Shown here piece after piece: positions 24,221 to 33,063 of a stretch of DNA of 33,142 nt; position 1 is the stretch's first letter; every line of letters begins with the position of its first letter. Below the pieces are notes generated by a model. That model did no database searches, had not been told where the DNA came from, and worked only from the letters and a program-made list of their open reading frames with translations. A program made the position numbers and the translations under genes. The stretch comes from an uncultured Prevotellaceae bacterium (GTDB taxonomy: Bacteria > Bacteroidota > Bacteroidia > Bacteroidales > Bacteroidaceae), in NCBI GenBank assembly GCA_902786665.1, contig CADADN010000047.1, positions 62,860 through 96,001 on the forward strand. The letters are read 5' to 3'.

Positions 24221-26704
24221 CTATTGACGGCCGAGATCGACCTTTATCTCATCTCCGGAATATATCAATTGCTTCATCCCTCCATTCACCAGACGGACCT
24301 GGAATTGTCGTGCCTTGGGCATTCCCTCGAACTCACCCTGGCGTTTTCCAATCGTCAGCACCTTGCTGTTTTCATCCCAAGTGAAGGTGATACGCGAGCA
24401 CGCTCCTTTCTCATAATCGTTGCTCCATCCATCATCCTCATAGAGTGTGAAGACGGCATCTGCACCTGGATAGACACGTATCTCCATCGGCCCGTGCTGC
24501 GTCATCGACGAGAGGAGCGGTTCGACGGCAAGGGGCAGGATACTGCCACCACGCACGAACACTGGGATGCGAGTCTTGTCGATGCGTGTCGTCACGGTCT
24601 GTCCACCCTGGCTGCGCTCTCCTGTATGATAGTCATACCACCCTTTCTCCTCCTTGGGGAGGTAGGTTTGCCAAGACGACACCCCGGGTTTGGTCACGGG
24701 GGAGATGAGCAGCGACTTTCCAAACATGTAATCACACTCCTGATGCAAGGCCGTCGGGTCATCAGGGAAGTCGAAGACCAAGGGGCGCATCATCGTTGAG
24801 CCTTCATAAGTCACGGCGGCGGCGTTGCTATATACATAAGGTTGGATGCGGTAACGTTCGTAGAGGCACTGCGTGATGATTTCCTGAGCCTCCTTTCCAT
24901 AGTTCCACGGTTCGGTGTTGCTCATATAGCCATGTACCCTCATCAAGGGGAGATACACGCTCGTCTCAATCCATCGCAGCATCCTCTCGATATATTGCGG
25001 GTCGTTATATTGGTCGCGTGGCCGGAAGAACCCACCGGCATCATAGGTCCACCAAGGGATGCCCGCCGCCTGCATGCCGAGTCCTGCAATGATTTGGCGA
25101 CGGAAAGCCTCCCATTCGTTGCCCACGTCGCCCGACCACAAAGCAGAGCCATATCTCTGTATGCCAGGGAATCCACATCTGGTGAGTATCATCGGCCTCT
25201 GCTGCGGTCTGTCTTTCCTCAACCCCTCATAGACGGTCTTGTTGACCAACAGGGGATAGACGTTGCGCACCAACTCCCCGCTCCATTTCCCGTTGTTGAC
25301 CATCCTACCTTCGAGGTCGTCGTTTTCGGGCTCCGTGGCATCCTGCCACCATGCATCGATGCCAAGCGGGAGTAGCCTCTGGCTGAAATTCCTCCAATAG
25401 GCGTTGGCGGCATCTTCAGAGAAGAAGTCTATCCAGTCGGTGCCCGGGATGTAATATCCAGCCTGCTCCATCTGCTTGCCCACCTCTGAATTCTTGTCAA
25501 TTTTCGACCACACGCTAAGCATCAGTTTGATGCCCCTTGAATGGAGACTGTCGGTCAACAGTTTCGGGTCGGGATAATATTGCTCATCAAACTTCATGGA
25601 GTTCCATCCATATTTGCCCCAATACTGCCAGTCTTGGACGAGCACGTCGATGGGCATGTTTTCCTTGCGGAACCGGTCGGCAGTGGTCAGGATTTCCTCT
25701 TGCGAATGGAAGCGCTCCCTGCAATGGATGTATCCAGTGGCCCATCGCGGCATCAGCGGTGCCTTGCCCGTCAATTCACGGTAAGTGGCGATGACCTCGT
25801 CGGCCGTTCCTACGAAAACGGTATAGTCGACAGCCTCCGCCACGGGCGAGCTGAAGACGGTCTCATCCTTGACCAACTGGTAATGCAGCACAGGGGCGTC
25901 TCCCCTTGAGAGTTCGGCCGACACCTCATGCGTCCCTTTTTTCAAGTGTACGATGGTCGATGCCGTCGGCGGCAGCCATACGTTCTGCATTTCGATGACG
26001 GTGTTGCCATCGATGACCAGGTTATGTCGGCGAGCCATTTTTTGTCCTACGTCGAGCAGTAGTGCATAGTCGCCCTCCTTGGTTATGGAAAGTGTCTCCT
26101 TGAAGATATTGCGTTCGCGTACTTCCCTCCTACCACCTTCGGTGGATGTGACGTTCACCTCTTCCTTCTCTCCCACGCCCTCGGCCTTCACCAATTTGAC
26201 TTGCTGGCCGGCAGGGTTGAACTCCGTGAGTCCATAATTGTTCCATAACAGTCCATAGCCCTTGCTCGAAAGAATCATTGGGATGGAGATTTGGGTATTG
26301 ACCTGTGTCAGTCGACGTGACAAGCCACGGATATTGGCATAGCCATCCTGGAACTGCCCAAGCCCGTAGAGGCACTCATCCTTTGGCGATGCAATGGCAA
26401 GCCTGGCGCCGCCGTCGGCCAACTGGTGATTGGTAGCAACAAAAACCGTCCTTCCACCTTTGTCCTTGATGGTCACCGTGCGCTTCCGCTTGTCGACATC
26501 CACCTTGAGGTCGTTAGGCACCTCGTCGTGCTTCACATACAACCAGTCGGGCAGGTCGTTGTTGGCTGTATGCTCATAATATTGGATACGAACTGCGTTT
26601 TCGGCCACTTTCCTGACATTCAGCCATCCTTTTCCAAACGGGATGTTCTGAGCCTGTAATGCAACGGTCACAAAGAGTGACAAGATCAAGAATAATTTTT
26701 TCAT
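24221..26704 (-). CDS. Secreted glycoside hydrolase family 31 (alpha-xylosidase/alpha-glucosidase type)
   Basis: This 827-residue retaining alpha-glycosidase begins with a signal peptide (MKKLFLILSLFVTVALQAQ) without a lipobox. An N-terminal beta-sandwich contains CLYGLGQFQDG. A PA14-like insertion at about 200-270 (KEGDYALLLDVGQ, IDGNTVIEMQN, LKKGTHEVSAE) comes before the (beta/alpha)8 barrel. The catalytic nucleophile is Asp455 in AWWQDATEPE and the acid/base is Asp526 in WSGDVGNEWEAF. A C-terminal DUF5110-type domain carries YPGADAVFTLYEDDG. A PA14 insertion of this kind occurs in xyloglucan alpha-xylosidases such as BoGH31A, so alpha-xylosidase is a reasonable guess, but alpha-glucosidase or sulfoquinovosidase-like activity is not excluded. 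It is a single gene, with no polysaccharide utilisation locus beside it. Confidence 0.93.
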   Translation of the reverse strand: MKKLFLILSLFVTVALQAQNIPFGKGWLNVRKVAENAVRIQYYEHTANNDLPDWLYVKHDEVPNDLKVDVDKRKRTVTIKDKGGRTVFVATNHQLADGGARLAIASPKDECLYGLGQFQDGYANIRGLSRRLTQVNTQISIPMILSSKGYGLLWNNYGLTEFNPAGQQVKLVKAEGVGEKEEVNVTSTEGGRREVRERNIFKETLSITKEGDYALLLDVGQKMARRHNLVIDGNTVIEMQNVWLPPTASTIVHLKKGTHEVSAELSRGDAPVLHYQLVKDETVFSSPVAEAVDYTVFVGTADEVIATYRELTGKAPLMPRWATGYIHCRERFHSQEEILTTADRFRKENMPIDVLVQDWQYWGKYGWNSMKFDEQYYPDPKLLTDSLHSRGIKLMLSVWSKIDKNSEVGKQMEQAGYYIPGTDWIDFFSEDAANAYWRNFSQRLLPLGIDAWWQDATEPENDDLEGRMVNNGKWSGELVRNVYPLLVNKTVYEGLRKDRPQQRPMILTRCGFPGIQRYGSALWSGDVGNEWEAFRRQIIAGLGMQAAGIPWWTYDAGGFFRPRDQYNDPQYIERMLRWIETSVYLPLMRVHGYMSNTEPWNYGKEAQEIITQCLYERYRIQPYVYSNAAAVTYEGSTMMRPLVFDFPDDPTALHQECDYMFGKSLLISPVTKPGVSSWQTYLPKEEKGWYDYHTGERSQGGQTVTTRIDKTRIPVFVRGGSILPLAVEPLLSSMTQHGPMEIRVYPGADAVFTLYEDDGWSNDYEKGACSRITFTWDENSKVLTIGKRQGEFEGMPKARQFQVRLVNGGMKQLIYSGDEIKVDLGRQ

Positions 26705-26729
26705 AATGTGGATTGTTATAGATGGTCCA

Positions 26730-26761
26730 CAAAGATACGATTAAGCGAGCGAAAAAGCAAA
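26730..26761 (-). promoter_or_regulatory. Promoter of the GH31 gene
   Basis: On the minus strand TTTG (26761-26758), a 20-nt spacer and TATCTTTG (26737-26730) match the consensus; the -7 element lies 25 nt before the ATG, so the leader is very short. Confidence 0.8.
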
Positions 26762-26880
26762 AGAATTTTGAGTTTTTCCGTTTTCTAAGACAAAACCTAA
26801 AGCTTTTGAGTTTTTCCGAAAATGATTATCCGCAAAGATCCATATGGCAATCATTATCTTGTTGTCCTACCCCCCGAAGT

Positions 26881-26912
26881 CGTAGGGGCGGGTCTTGTGC
26901 CTGCCCGAAAAT
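26881..26912. repeat. Copy 2 of the dispersed GGGCG...CGCCC hairpin repeat
   Basis: CGTAGGGGCGGGTCTTGTGC and its continuation CTGCCCG repeat the 1127-1160 segment in the same orientation with about three mismatches. It stands in the 730-nt gene-free region between the GH31 gene and the protease. That gap otherwise holds the repeats and palindromes listed next and no credible ORF. Confidence 0.6.
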
Positions 26913-27020
26913 CATTATTCTCAATACAGGCGTGCCTAACGTCCCCTTTCATTCATAGTCGGCCGAATATCATCCCATTCACACGGATGATTATCTGAAG
27001 CCCGGAAAATCATATTTCCG

Positions 27021-27072
27021 AGTAACGGCCTGTGCAACCAAATGAAGCCCGGAATAACGTTTTCCCCAAGCC
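27021..27072. repeat. 52-nt direct repeat, copy A
   Basis: From AGTAACGGCC to CCAAGCC this segment recurs at 27306-27356 in the same orientation. The shared core GAAGCCCGGAATAACGTTTT is identical over 20 nt. A partial third copy (GAAGCCCGGAAAA) begins at about 26998. Confidence 0.85.
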
Positions 27073-27102
27073 TCCGGCTTGGATGGTTCACAACCACCCC
27101 GC

Positions 27103-27176
27103 CCCCTCCTTGGCCTAAGGAGGGGTACCTACCCTCCCCCCGTCCCCCTCCCGACATCGGGAGGGGGCTCGGTACC
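27103..27176. repeat. GC-rich palindrome pair flanked by GGTACC
   Basis: Two hairpins lie in tandem: CCCCTCCTT (27103-27111) with AAGGAGGGG (27117-27125), and CCCCCTCCCGA (27144-27154) with TCGGGAGGGGG (27157-27167). GGTACC occurs at 27124-27129 and again at 27171-27176. The module resembles REP-like intergenic elements; no coding or terminator function is evident. Confidence 0.75.
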
Positions 27177-27305
27177 GCTCCCTTAAAGCGGTCGCTGTGA
27201 TGTTTTTACGCAACATTGTTGCGATTTTCTTTGTTCGCTTCGCTCACCTTAGCCTGCCTATACTCAACCGTCTTTACTACATCAACAACAATTTTGTTAT
27301 ATGGA

Positions 27306-27356
27306 AGTAACGGCATATGCAATCAAACGAAGCCCGGAATAACGTTTTCCCAAGCC
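27306..27356. repeat. 52-nt direct repeat, copy B
   Basis: This is the second copy of the 27021-27072 repeat, with a handful of substitutions and one base deleted near its end. It directly precedes the long hairpin at 27364-27407. Confidence 0.85.
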
Positions 27357-27363
27357 CCAGGAT

Positions 27364-27407
27364 GCAACACGGAGCCATGGAGTTTTTTCTCCATGGCTCC
27401 GTGTCGC
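27364..27407 (-). terminator. Long perfect hairpin downstream of the S8 protease gene
   Basis: A 16-bp perfect stem, ACACGGAGCCATGGAG (27367-27382) with CTCCATGGCTCCGTGT (27389-27404), closes a six-T loop, with two further pairs outside a mismatch. It begins about 28 nt beyond the protease stop and probably terminates or protects that transcript. There is no U tract after the stem on either strand. Confidence 0.7.
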
Positions 27408-27434
27408 ACATAGGGGTGATGACATCAAAAGATG

Positions 27435-30400
27435 TCAATCTTCAAGTATGATGCCGACAAGAACAGTTACATCTGTGATATTGACGATGCCATCACCATT
27501 GACGTCGGTAGCGTCATGGTCGTATTCCGACCAGATGAATGGCGAAACCATGTCGTCATCCAAGATGATGCTGACAAGAGCTGTCACATCAGAGACATTG
27601 ACGATGCCATCCCTGTTGATATCTCCGATGGGTTTTTCCTTGAGAGGTGTCTGGAACGCTATCTCATAGAGGTATCCACGATAAACACCGGCCTCCACCT
27701 TGTATATCTTCTCTTCATCGAGTCCATCGGCCAACAAGTCGGCAGTTTTCCTGGAAGAAGAGAATTCAAGATTCTTGACTGGTGACGTGGCAGGATTCAA
27801 CGAGCCATTGTCATTCAACGTACATTCATAAACCCTGAGATAGGTGGGGTAACTTGTAGAGTTTGACTTGCCGAAATATCCAAGCAACCTCACGGCAGTG
27901 GTATTGGTCACATAGAACGTGGCACTATGCAACGTGGTTCCATATTGGCTGCCATTGCCCAGGACCCGTGCGCTTGCCGTGGTGAAGTAAGATCCATTTC
28001 CACAGAAAGGACTATCGGAAGGAACTCTTGCTGACCAGTCGGCCTGGGTCCCTCCTGAGTAAGGATTTCCTGATGAAATGGTGGTGATATTGGTATCCAT
28101 CCATACTTGTGGATGCCCACTGCCAAAGGTGGAACTTTCGGGTTTGTATTTTGCACCCACCAAGGCGCCATATACCGGCAGTGTGAGCCATGCCACCTTG
28201 TCGTCCTTGTACTCTTGGTAATGGTAAAGACTATCCACCAGTTGGGTACGCCATCCCTGGTCGTCTATGGTTTGGTAGTTGGCGATATTGAGATAGGCAT
28301 CAGCGGCAGTGCCACCTTCGGAAGCTGTGCCACTGAGGTTGATGGTCACGCTTTCAGCCCCCGTGCTTGCCAAAGTGATTGAGCCAGTGAATTCACCTTC
28401 CGTTTCGGCGTTGAAGGTGACGGTCACTTCCATCCCCTGCTCGATGACGGAAACCGGGATGGAGTTGGTACTGACACTGAAAACGTTGTTGGCATCGTTG
28501 AGTGTCACCGAGACGTTTTCAGAGAGGAACCGCCCCGTGACCGTGAAAGTCTTGGAGGATGCCTGGTTGACTATTCCGCGGAATGCGAGTTCAGACACAC
28601 TGGCCATGATGGTAGGTGTGGCTGCTTGTGCAGTGCCTTGGATTTTGACGACCACATTGTCAGCCCCTTGGCTGGAAAGTGTGATAATGGCATTTGTTTG
28701 TCCAGCCACGGTTGGCGTCCATGTGATGGTGACATCCACCCCGTTTTCAGCCGCTTGCCTGGTGATGTTTGTCCTGTCGATGCTGTACACATGGTTGGGG
28801 TCGTTGAGTGCGACACTGATGTTTCCCGTCAAGTTGAAACCTTTCACATTGAAGGTCTGGGTGTAGGTTTGTGTGGTATATCCTTCGAAAGAGATTGTTT
28901 CAGGAGTAGCCTTGATGGTAGGTTCGGATGTTGCTCCAAGGATATACTTGATGCCTGCAAGGGCATCGATTTTCCCATTTCCGAAATGCGATGCGTTGGG
29001 GCCTGAAGTGGAGTAGTAATCCTTGATGGCCGTCTGCCGCATCACCTCCTTGATGTCCTCGTTGGTCATCGTCTTGTTCACCTCCTTTGCAGCCTGCAGC
29101 CACAAGGCGACGATACCGGCGGCGGCCGGTGTGGCCATCGACGTCCCATCCATGGCAGCATAAGGATAGGTGGTATTGGTGTTCACACGGTCCTCTTTGT
29201 AATCACCGGTGGTGTAATCAGAACTGTAATGGTTGACGCCCGACACAATGCGTGCCCCGGGTGCGGTGATCCATGGATACCTCTGACCTGTGGGACTTTC
29301 GTTGGCAGTGGCATAACTGGAGAAATAGGCGATGTCACCGATGGTGAATGAGCTACTGTAGTTGTGCGTCGTTCCTGCGTAGTCTTTGATGACGTTTTTC
29401 GACACGTATGCCCCTACGGAGATGACGTTGGGGTATGTAGCCTCGTCGCTCACCGACATGTCATCCGACCCAGCCTTCCAATTGTAACCATTTGTGGTGA
29501 GATGGTTGGTGAAATAGCAATAGTTGCCTCCCCAGACATCGATGGTGGCACTGCCACTTGTGGGATAGAATTCTACAGCCAGCGTATATTTGCTCTTGTA
29601 ATAGTCTTCCCCGTTTTGTGTCGTCGTGGTGACTCCTCTGGATTCCAACCCATTGGCATATAGCAATATCTGGGTCTTGTTGGAACTGACATAATCCTTG
29701 TAAGCATAAAGCGTTCCGGTGAAATAAGAACCAAGGCCGGAGACTGTCGCTCCACTTGTCGTAGGATTGACATTGACAGTGGCTTTTACATTCCCCGTGC
29801 TGGTTTCGAGCACATAGACCTTGCATCCCATGCTACTGACATTGGTCGAACGACACCAGGCATTGGCAATAGGTCCATAATAATAATATCCGCCATCGGT
29901 GTTGCTATAGGTAGCGCTTCTGACAATAGTCCGCAAAGGGTTGCTGCTGCTTGCCGTCGCCGAGACATGATAGCCGCCACCTTCATTATCCTTGGAATTG
30001 CCAGCATCGTTGGATGCGGCGAAAAGACAGATATGATTGGGATGGCTGGGGCCAAAATAGGTGTTGGTGACATCAACGAAGTCGCCAGAGCCATCATGAG
30101 GCCCCCACTGCGACCCCCAGCTGTTGCTCACCACGACAGGAAGTCCTTGCTGGTCGGCGTATGTGATGATTTTTGCAAAAGCGTTGCTCAAGTATGTGTT
30201 GGACAATCCGTTGATACCTGCCAAATAAAGGTCGGCCCCTGGAGCCATGCCTCCGTAAGAGGCATTGGCATGGTCGTCGGTGACGGTGACATTGCTCCCA
30301 TTGATGATGACGCTCGACCCACCTGCCATGGTGGAAGTATGGGTGCCGTGGTCAGACTCGGAGTCATCGGTAGTGGGTGAACTACTAGTAACCGACGTAT

Positions 30401-31043
30401 ATTCCCTGGCAGAGGAGCCATTATATACGTATGCCCTTTTGATGCGGCTGTTGCCATTCTTGTCTTTGAAGGCGATATGCTGGAAGTCTATGCCGTCGTC
30501 GATGACAGCAAGCAGCACGCCGGAACCGTCATAGCCATGGGTGAGACCCTCTGCCCGGGCATCGTTGGAACAAGTGAGCACATCGTCAGTGTTGGTCTTC
30601 TGTCTTGCCGCATCGGTAGACGGTTTCATCAATGGCGAAACATTGACACGTGTCACATTGCTGATGGCAGACACCTCCTCAATCTTGTCGATGGGAACAA
30701 GTGCCGTGATGAGCCCATTGATGAATTTGTTTTGCACCACCACGCCCAAGGATTCGAGTTCCTGTGTATCGTCACTGTCCTGAAGGCGTACGAAACATGA
30801 AATATACACCTTGCCGTCAATCGTGTCGGGCTTGGCATACATACGATCGGGTAAAGGTCCCCCTTTGCCTATAACCACTTTGCCCATGGGCAGTGAAGCC
30901 TGGGTGCTGGGGTTCATATCCAATTTTCCATTCAATTCGTCCAAGAACATCTGCGTGGTGATCGACAGTTTGCCGTTCTCGGACTGAGCAAACCCCATGA
31001 GTGTGAACACTGCCAGGATGAAGGTCAGTAAGATTCTTTTCAT
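27435..31043 (-). CDS. Secreted subtilisin-like (S8) serine protease with Ig-like repeats and dockerin-like C-terminus
   Basis: This 1202-residue exported protease begins with a signal peptide (MKRILLTFILAVFTLMGFAQ) and a propeptide-like region to about 165. The S8 triad is Asp182 (LLAVIDDGID), His232 (SDHGTHTSTMAGG) and Ser635 (DGTSMATPAAAG). The roughly 400 residues between His and Ser, far more than in subtilisin, include a large insertion that looks beta-rich. Two Ig-like repeats follow at about 710-905 (TISFEGYTTQTYTQTFNVKG and ELAFRGIVNQASSKTFTVTG). The final 60 residues carry two dockerin-like calcium loops, DINRDGIVNVSDVTALV and DVNGDGIVNITDVTVLV. There is no lipobox and no obvious type IX sorting domain. 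It probably degrades extracellular protein. A consensus -7 element precedes it. Confidence 0.93.
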   Translation of the reverse strand: MKRILLTFILAVFTLMGFAQSENGKLSITTQMFLDELNGKLDMNPSTQASLPMGKVVIGKGGPLPDRMYAKPDTIDGKVYISCFVRLQDSDDTQELESLGVVVQNKFINGLITALVPIDKIEEVSAISNVTRVNVSPLMKPSTDAARQKTNTDDVLTCSNDARAEGLTHGYDGSGVLLAVIDDGIDFQHIAFKDKNGNSRIKRAYVYNGSSAREYTSVTSSSPTTDDSESDHGTHTSTMAGGSSVIINGSNVTVTDDHANASYGGMAPGADLYLAGINGLSNTYLSNAFAKIITYADQQGLPVVVSNSWGSQWGPHDGSGDFVDVTNTYFGPSHPNHICLFAASNDAGNSKDNEGGGYHVSATASSSNPLRTIVRSATYSNTDGGYYYYGPIANAWCRSTNVSSMGCKVYVLETSTGNVKATVNVNPTTSGATVSGLGSYFTGTLYAYKDYVSSNKTQILLYANGLESRGVTTTTQNGEDYYKSKYTLAVEFYPTSGSATIDVWGGNYCYFTNHLTTNGYNWKAGSDDMSVSDEATYPNVISVGAYVSKNVIKDYAGTTHNYSSSFTIGDIAYFSSYATANESPTGQRYPWITAPGARIVSGVNHYSSDYTTGDYKEDRVNTNTTYPYAAMDGTSMATPAAAGIVALWLQAAKEVNKTMTNEDIKEVMRQTAIKDYYSTSGPNASHFGNGKIDALAGIKYILGATSEPTIKATPETISFEGYTTQTYTQTFNVKGFNLTGNISVALNDPNHVYSIDRTNITRQAAENGVDVTITWTPTVAGQTNAIITLSSQGADNVVVKIQGTAQAATPTIMASVSELAFRGIVNQASSKTFTVTGRFLSENVSVTLNDANNVFSVSTNSIPVSVIEQGMEVTVTFNAETEGEFTGSITLASTGAESVTINLSGTASEGGTAADAYLNIANYQTIDDQGWRTQLVDSLYHYQEYKDDKVAWLTLPVYGALVGAKYKPESSTFGSGHPQVWMDTNITTISSGNPYSGGTQADWSARVPSDSPFCGNGSYFTTASARVLGNGSQYGTTLHSATFYVTNTTAVRLLGYFGKSNSTSYPTYLRVYECTLNDNGSLNPATSPVKNLEFSSSRKTADLLADGLDEEKIYKVEAGVYRGYLYEIAFQTPLKEKPIGDINRDGIVNVSDVTALVSIILDDDMVSPFIWSEYDHDATDVNGDGIVNITDVTVLVGIILED

Positions 31044-31068
31044 TGATGTCCGATTATGTTTTAGCGTG

Positions 31069-31076
31069 CAAAATTA
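31069..31076 (-). promoter_or_regulatory. Probable -7 element of the S8 protease promoter
   Basis: On the minus strand TAATTTTG (31076-31069) fits TAnnTTTG and lies 25 nt before the protease ATG. No good TTTG is seen at the proper distance upstream. Confidence 0.6.
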
Positions 31077-31343
31077 TAAAGAAAAAAAGTGAATAACGTC
31101 ATTTGGGCGAAAAAGTACGAAAAAAAAGGCAAATTTCGTCAAAAAACGGACAAACACCGACCGTTTTTGGGAGTGTTTTCCACCGGAAGAGTGGATTCAG
31201 GTATCTACCATCAACCAGACATCGTCGATGACCAGACAACCATGAGTTTGTTGATGAAACATCATTTGTATCAAAAACCACACCCTGTGTAACATGCGAG
31301 GAACAAAGCAAAACGGAGTCATCCGTGTATTGTTATTTTCCTT
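31077..31343. other. Gene-free spacer between divergent protease and esterase genes
   Basis: The stretch is AT-rich near the protease. It contains a weak inverted repeat, AAAAACGG (31142-31149) with CCGTTTTT (31161-31168), around an 11-nt loop. No credible gene, promoter beyond those listed or known RNA is seen. Confidence 0.5.
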
Positions 31344-31351
31344 TAAATTTG
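31344..31351 (+). promoter_or_regulatory. Probable -7 element of the carboxylesterase promoter
   Basis: TAAATTTG matches TAnnTTTG and lies 49 nt before the esterase ATG; the -33 element is not recognisable. Confidence 0.55.
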
Positions 31352-31400
31352 CCCTATATTATCAACATGTCTTATTCAACCCAAAACCTTATTTATTTTT

Positions 31401-32888
31401 ATGAAAAAAATCCTATTCGCCCTTCCATTGCTGCTCCTGCTCGTCGGTTGCAGCGAGGAAGCCAACAATCCTGTATTGGAAATCGAAGGCGGCAAGATTC
31501 AAGGTGTCATGGCCGACAATCCCGGTGTTTATGTCTATCGTGGCATACCCTATGCCGCTCCTCCCATCGGCGACCTGAGATGGAAAGCACCTCAACCCGT
31601 CGTACCTTGGGACAGCGTCCGCATCTGCGACAAGTTTGGCCATCCCGGCTACCAGGCCGTGCACTACCCCGGCTTCTATGCCTCTGAATGGGGATATGGC
31701 GACGAGGCTCCCTACAGCGAGGACTGCCTCTATCTGAATGTTTGGACGAAAGCACCGGGTGATGTGAACAAGAAACTCCCTGTGGCGTTGTGGATTCACG
31801 GCGGGGGCTACCGAGAGGGATGGGGCTCAGAACCAGAGTTCGACGGCCAGGAATGGGCCTCCAAGGACGTCGTTTTGGTGTCTATCAACTATCGCCTTGG
31901 CGTCTTCGGCTTCTTCACCCATCCTGAATTGTCGGCGGAGAGTCCCGACCACGTCTCCGGCAACTATGGCATCCTTGACCAAATCCAGTCACTGCAATGG
32001 ATCAAGAAAAACATCGCACAGTTTGGCGGCGACCCAGGCAACGTGACCATCTTCGGCCAGAGCGCCGGCGCCGGCAGCGTGAAGACGCTCTGCGAGTCAC
32101 CCCTTGCGCAAGGCTTGTTCCACAAGGCAGTCATCATGAGCGGCGGCGGCATCAACGTCCCGGCAAAAGATGGCGAAGAAGCCAAGCCAGCCACCCCGAT
32201 GAACCGTTTCTTCACCTACAACCCGTCGCTCGAGGAGTCGGAAGCCAACACGAAGAAAGTGATGGACTGGGCTGGCCTCACCGACCTGAAGAAGCTGCGT
32301 GCCGCCTCGACAGAGATGATGTACACCGTGGCCGACCTCTACAATGCGGTGACACATAATGATGTCTACCTCATCAATCGGCCCATCGTCGACGGTCACG
32401 TATGCAAGAAGAGTTTCGACGAGGCTGCTCGCGATGGTTCCATTGCCAACGTGCCCTATATGATAGGCTACACATTGGACGACATGGGCGATATGGCCGA
32501 CGGCATAGCCGAATTCTGCAAAGTGCGCGAGAGTCAGGGCGGCAAGGCATGGGCTTATGAGTTCGCACGCCCTCTGCCCGACGACGGAAAGCATCCTGAA
32601 ATCACCGACCGTCTGAAAGGTGCCTTCCACTCCTCCGACCTCTGGTTCGTCTTCAAGTCGCTAAAGCACTGCTGGCGTCCTTGGACCCAAGGCGACTGGG
32701 ACCTCTCCGAAAAGATGCTCACCGCCTGGACGAATTTCGCGAAATACAGCAACCCCAACGGCAAGGAAGATGGCGCTTGGACACCCTGCACGGCAACGAA
32801 GCCCGACTTCATGCTGTTCAAACTGGATGACAAGAACACCGAGAAGTCGGAGATGGGCGCGCCCATCAAACCAACCAAGAATAATTGA
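31401..32888 (+). CDS. Type-B carboxylesterase lipoprotein (alpha/beta hydrolase)
   Basis: This 495-residue hydrolase of the carboxylesterase/cholinesterase family has a lipoprotein signal peptide (lipobox LLVGC, Cys17), so it is membrane-anchored. Motifs are VYRGIPYAAPPIGDLRW, EDCLYLNVW, the oxyanion HGGGY at 133-137, the nucleophile elbow GQSAGAGS with Ser221, and a probable catalytic His in GAFHSSDLWFVF. The body is complete up to the family's late WTNFAKYSNPNG segment. The substrate is unknown; secreted homologues act on carboxylic esters, including acetyl or feruloyl groups on plant glycans and lipids. No neighbour in the window points to one. Its stop codon is part of the first ATTGAAG heptad of the following repeat. 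Confidence 0.92.
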   Translation: MKKILFALPLLLLLVGCSEEANNPVLEIEGGKIQGVMADNPGVYVYRGIPYAAPPIGDLRWKAPQPVVPWDSVRICDKFGHPGYQAVHYPGFYASEWGYGDEAPYSEDCLYLNVWTKAPGDVNKKLPVALWIHGGGYREGWGSEPEFDGQEWASKDVVLVSINYRLGVFGFFTHPELSAESPDHVSGNYGILDQIQSLQWIKKNIAQFGGDPGNVTIFGQSAGAGSVKTLCESPLAQGLFHKAVIMSGGGINVPAKDGEEAKPATPMNRFFTYNPSLEESEANTKKVMDWAGLTDLKKLRAASTEMMYTVADLYNAVTHNDVYLINRPIVDGHVCKKSFDEAARDGSIANVPYMIGYTLDDMGDMADGIAEFCKVRESQGGKAWAYEFARPLPDDGKHPEITDRLKGAFHSSDLWFVFKSLKHCWRPWTQGDWDLSEKMLTAWTNFAKYSNPNGKEDGAWTPCTATKPDFMLFKLDDKNTEKSEMGAPIKPTKNN

Positions 32889-33026
32889 AGATTGAAGATT
32901 GAAAATTGAAGATTGAAGATTGAATTTTTGGAGCAGCGAGGGCAGAGTCAAGCTTGCTTGAACTCTGCCGAGTCGCGACAAAAATCAGCGAAGCTAAAAT
33001 TGAAAATTGAAGATTGAAAATTCAAT
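32884..33026. repeat. Two ATTGAAG heptad arrays flanking a hairpin
   Basis: Six heptads (ATTGAAG with ATTGAAA/ATTGAAT variants) run from 32884 to 32925, beginning inside the esterase stop codon. A second array of four lies at 32999-33026, its last unit being ATTCAAT. Between them GGCAGAGTCAAG (32941-32952) pairs with CTTGAACTCTGCC (32957-32969) with one bulge. The hairpin could be the esterase terminator. Nothing coding follows to the window end. Confidence 0.85.
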
Positions 33027-33063
33027 CTTAAGTCCCGTTTGAGCAAATATCGGTGTTAGTTAT

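Noticed and set aside
27216-27413. 65-residue plus-strand ORF in the intergenic repeat cluster
   Set aside because: It runs through the 52-nt repeat and the long hairpin and has no recognisable domain.
31089-31292. 67- and 70-residue ORFs between protease and esterase
   Set aside because: They overlap each other on both strands in AT-rich spacer, lack similarity to anything I recognise and have no promoter or start support.
32661-32981. 106-residue minus-strand ORF at the end of the esterase
   Set aside because: Its FNLQSSI repeats are the translated ATTGAAG heptads and the rest is antisense to the esterase.
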